Source: Eoetvoesia sp035555955
GTDB lineage: Bacteria > Pseudomonadota > Gammaproteobacteria > Burkholderiales > Burkholderiaceae_B
DNA: 64,000 nt
NCBI RefSeq assembly: GCF_035555955.1
Contig: NZ_DATMGA010000066.1
Span: forward strand, 124,001 to 188,000
Reading direction: 5' to 3'
Shown: piece after piece, positions 62,183-64,000 of the stretch
How the letters are laid out: each line of letters begins with the position of its first letter
Numbering within the stretch: position 1 is the first letter of the stretch
Notes under the pieces: generated by a model
The model's input: only the letters and a program-made list of their open reading frames with translations
The model's database searches: none
Told to the model about the DNA's origin: nothing
Program-made: the position numbers and the translations under genes

Positions 62183-64000
62183 TTGTACAAGAAGCTCCCA
62201 GCTTTGCTTGCAGCGGTTGCTGCCACCATGACCCTGGCATCCTGCAACGACGGCGGCTCCGATGTCGCGTCCAGCGCCAATACGCCCAATATTCTTTTCG
62301 TCATCATGGACGACGTCGGCATCGACCAGATGGCGGCTTTCGGCTACGGCGGCAACACCCCGCCCAGCATGCCCAACATCAACGCCATCGCCAAGGCGGG
62401 CGTGCGCTTCCGCAACGCCTGGTCCATGCCTGAATGCTCGCCGGGGCGGGCTTCCTTCTTCGTGGGCCGCTATCCGTTCCGCACCAATATCTATCAGGCC
62501 ATCGGCCAGAACGACCTGGCCAATTCGCAGTTGTCGCCTTACGACGTCACGGCGCCCAAGCTGCTCAAGCAGGCCAACTACGAAAGCGCCATGTTCGGCA
62601 AATTCCATCTTGCCGGCCCCGAGAACAACGAGGCGGGCGATGGCACGCCAGCCGAGCTGGGCTGGGATTATTTTTACGGCTGGATCGGCGGGCTTCCCGG
62701 TTCCATCGACACCACGGCGGGCAATGTCGCCCCCGCCGACACATACAGCTGCGGCTTCGTGCCCGGCCATGGCGTCGGCAATGCCGGCGCGGACACCGGC
62801 GCATGCTATCAGGCCGACAACTCCTGCACAAAAATCACCCGCTCTTCGCCGGCGGACGACCCGGCGGGCCTGCAATGCCTCACCTCGGGCGGCATCTTCG
62901 TGCCCAATCAAGCCTGCGGCGCCACCCATCCCGCACTGAACTTCAACACCCAGAACGCCTATTACGTTTCGCCGCTGGTCATCATCAACAACGGCAAGGT
63001 CGAAGATGTACCGCTCACCGACCCCCGCGCCAGAGGCTACCGCACCACCATCGAAACCAATGCGGCCATCGACTGGATCAAGACCCGCTCGCCCAGCAAG
63101 CCCTGGATGGCCACGGTCAGCTATAGCGCGGCCCACACGCCCTGGCAGCAGCCTCCCGGCAGCCTGTTCAAGAACCACGACGCGCTCATCGATGGCGCCG
63201 ATTGCGAAGGCTCCATCGCCGGCAGGGTCATCCAGAACAAGATGACCGAAGCCATGGACACCGAGTTCGGCCGGCTGCTGGTCGAAACCGGCCTGGCCAA
63301 GCGCGGGGACGACGGCTCGCTCGTCTACGATCCCAAGGCCAGCAACACCGTCATCGTCATCGTCGGCGACAACGGCACCCTGGGCTCCGCGGTCAAGCTG
63401 CCATTCCAGACCGGGCAGGCCAAGGGCACGGCCTACCAGACCGGCGTCTGGGATCCGCTGATCATCGCCGGGCCGCAGGTTGCCCAGCCCGACCGCGAAG
63501 TCGACCACATGGTCAATATGGTCGACCTGTTCCAGTTCTTCGGCGAACTGGCCGGCATCGACGCCCACAAGGCCGTGCCGCGCACCCTCGACTCCGTCGG
63601 CATCCTGCCTTACCTGACCAACCCCGGCCAGGCCAGCCTGCGCACCATCAACTTCACCATGGGCGGCTACAACCTGCAAGCCAACGGCGGCCGGAACCAG
63701 CCTTGCGTCATCAGCGGCAGCTGCACGCAGATTCCCATCAACAAAGGGGTGTGCGAAGACAACGGCGGAGTCTGGTGGGGCGAAGGCTACGACAATGCAA
63801 AATCGACAGGCCCTGACACAGACGTGGTGCCCAATGGCGGAGTCGGCTATCGCAGTTGCGCCGCGGTGAATCAGGCACTGGACGGCGCCGGGCGGGATCT
63901 TATCGACATCCTGCCCGAAATCTCCACCGCCATTCGCAACGACCAATACAAACTGGTGCAGAACACCTACCAGAACTACGACAAGGCCACCAAGACCATT
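62183..64000 (+). CDS. Lipoprotein sulfatase (TTG start, 3' end beyond window)
   Basis: An alkaline-phosphatase-superfamily sulfatase open for 606 codons to the edge. The TTG at 62183 has GGAGA upstream and gives a lipoprotein signal peptide ending LASC (Cys21), so it should be anchored to a membrane and face the periplasm or outside. Metal residues Asp43-Asp44 are in FVIMDDVGID. The sulfatase motif is PECSPGRASFFVGR, with Cys85 as the residue converted to formylglycine. HTPWQQPPG and VGDNGTLGSAVKL are later conserved blocks. A Cys-rich insertion lies at about residues 190-255. A Rieske oxygenase gene is upstream. The substrate is unknown. Confidence 0.85.
   Translation, partial: MYKKLPALLAAVAATMTLASCNDGGSDVASSANTPNILFVIMDDVGIDQMAAFGYGGNTPPSMPNINAIAKAGVRFRNAWSMPECSPGRASFFVGRYPFRTNIYQAIGQNDLANSQLSPYDVTAPKLLKQANYESAMFGKFHLAGPENNEAGDGTPAELGWDYFYGWIGGLPGSIDTTAGNVAPADTYSCGFVPGHGVGNAGADTGACYQADNSCTKITRSSPADDPAGLQCLTSGGIFVPNQACGATHPALNFNTQNAYYVSPLVIINNGKVEDVPLTDPRARGYRTTIETNAAIDWIKTRSPSKPWMATVSYSAAHTPWQQPPGSLFKNHDALIDGADCEGSIAGRVIQNKMTEAMDTEFGRLLVETGLAKRGDDGSLVYDPKASNTVIVIVGDNGTLGSAVKLPFQTGQAKGTAYQTGVWDPLIIAGPQVAQPDREVDHMVNMVDLFQFFGELAGIDAHKAVPRTLDSVGILPYLTNPGQASLRTINFTMGGYNLQANGGRNQPCVISGSCTQIPINKGVCEDNGGVWWGEGYDNAKSTGPDTDVVPNGGVGYRSCAAVNQALDGAGRDLIDILPEISTAIRNDQYKLVQNTYQNYDKATKTI

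Noticed and set aside
62048..63946. A 632-codon open frame on the minus strand
   Set aside because: Antisense to the sulfatase, whose sense reading has signal peptide and active-site motifs.

Overview
The window is GC-rich DNA from a betaproteobacterium, most likely Burkholderiales of the Alcaligenaceae type (Bordetella, Achromobacter or Pusillimonas relatives). The grounds are gene content and protein style: an Alcaligenaceae-like azurin, glnA-ntrB-ntrC with a sigma54 promoter, an E. coli-like but clearly diverged LivHMGF, and several families of intergenic palindromes. No rRNA, tRNA, CRISPR array, phage gene or transposase gene is visible. Most of it reads as ordinary chromosomal backbone with some accessory catabolic blocks. 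Two genes run off the edges: a PbpG-type endopeptidase on the left and a lipoprotein sulfatase on the right.

Layout. 1-956 is a truncated pbpG. 1162-4336 is a tight run of nucleosidase, cupin, SDR and ZIP transporter genes. 4333-8815 holds a lipoprotein, yicC, and the divergent rph-rdgB-hemW. 8816-13004 is the nitrogen module glnA-ntrB-ntrC behind a consensus sigma54 promoter. 13020-16579 is an FbpABC-type iron importer read leftward from a candidate Fur site. 16946-22068 carries fpr, ridA, recG, oxyR and dps. 22077-28437 is a branched-chain amino acid ABC system whose binding-protein gene is separated from livHMGF by proC and a queuosine-precursor-type transporter. 28511-33069 holds a GST, an SDR, an Epd-like dehydrogenase, fumC and a DUF488 gene.

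33112-33401 is the most unusual stretch. It is a 272-bp fold-back element with about 33-bp terminal inverted repeats and two long internal hairpins, abutting a 20-bp palindrome that recurs at 40262-40283. 33449-39147 holds NfeD-slipin and a DUF347 membrane protein, response regulator, sensor kinase and half-size EamA cluster. 39222-43173 carries a universal stress protein, acetoacetyl-CoA synthetase with a MarR regulator, a REP-like repeat region and azurin behind an FNR-type promoter.

43377-54691 is an aromatic catabolism island. It has a LysR regulator, a probable two-subunit hydroquinone 1,2-dioxygenase, an aldehyde dehydrogenase, a complete five-gene ABC importer of the amino-acid/aromatic-acid type, and an intradiol hydroxyquinol 1,2-dioxygenase, all in one direction and mostly overlapping or closely spaced. 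Maleylacetate reductase, the expected next enzyme, is not in the window. 54744-64000 holds arsB, mgtA, pirin, a small lipoprotein, a Rieske oxygenase subunit without its reductase, and the sulfatase.

Functions are read from motifs and remembered family resemblance; no database search was run. Regulatory sites are pattern matches unless stated otherwise.
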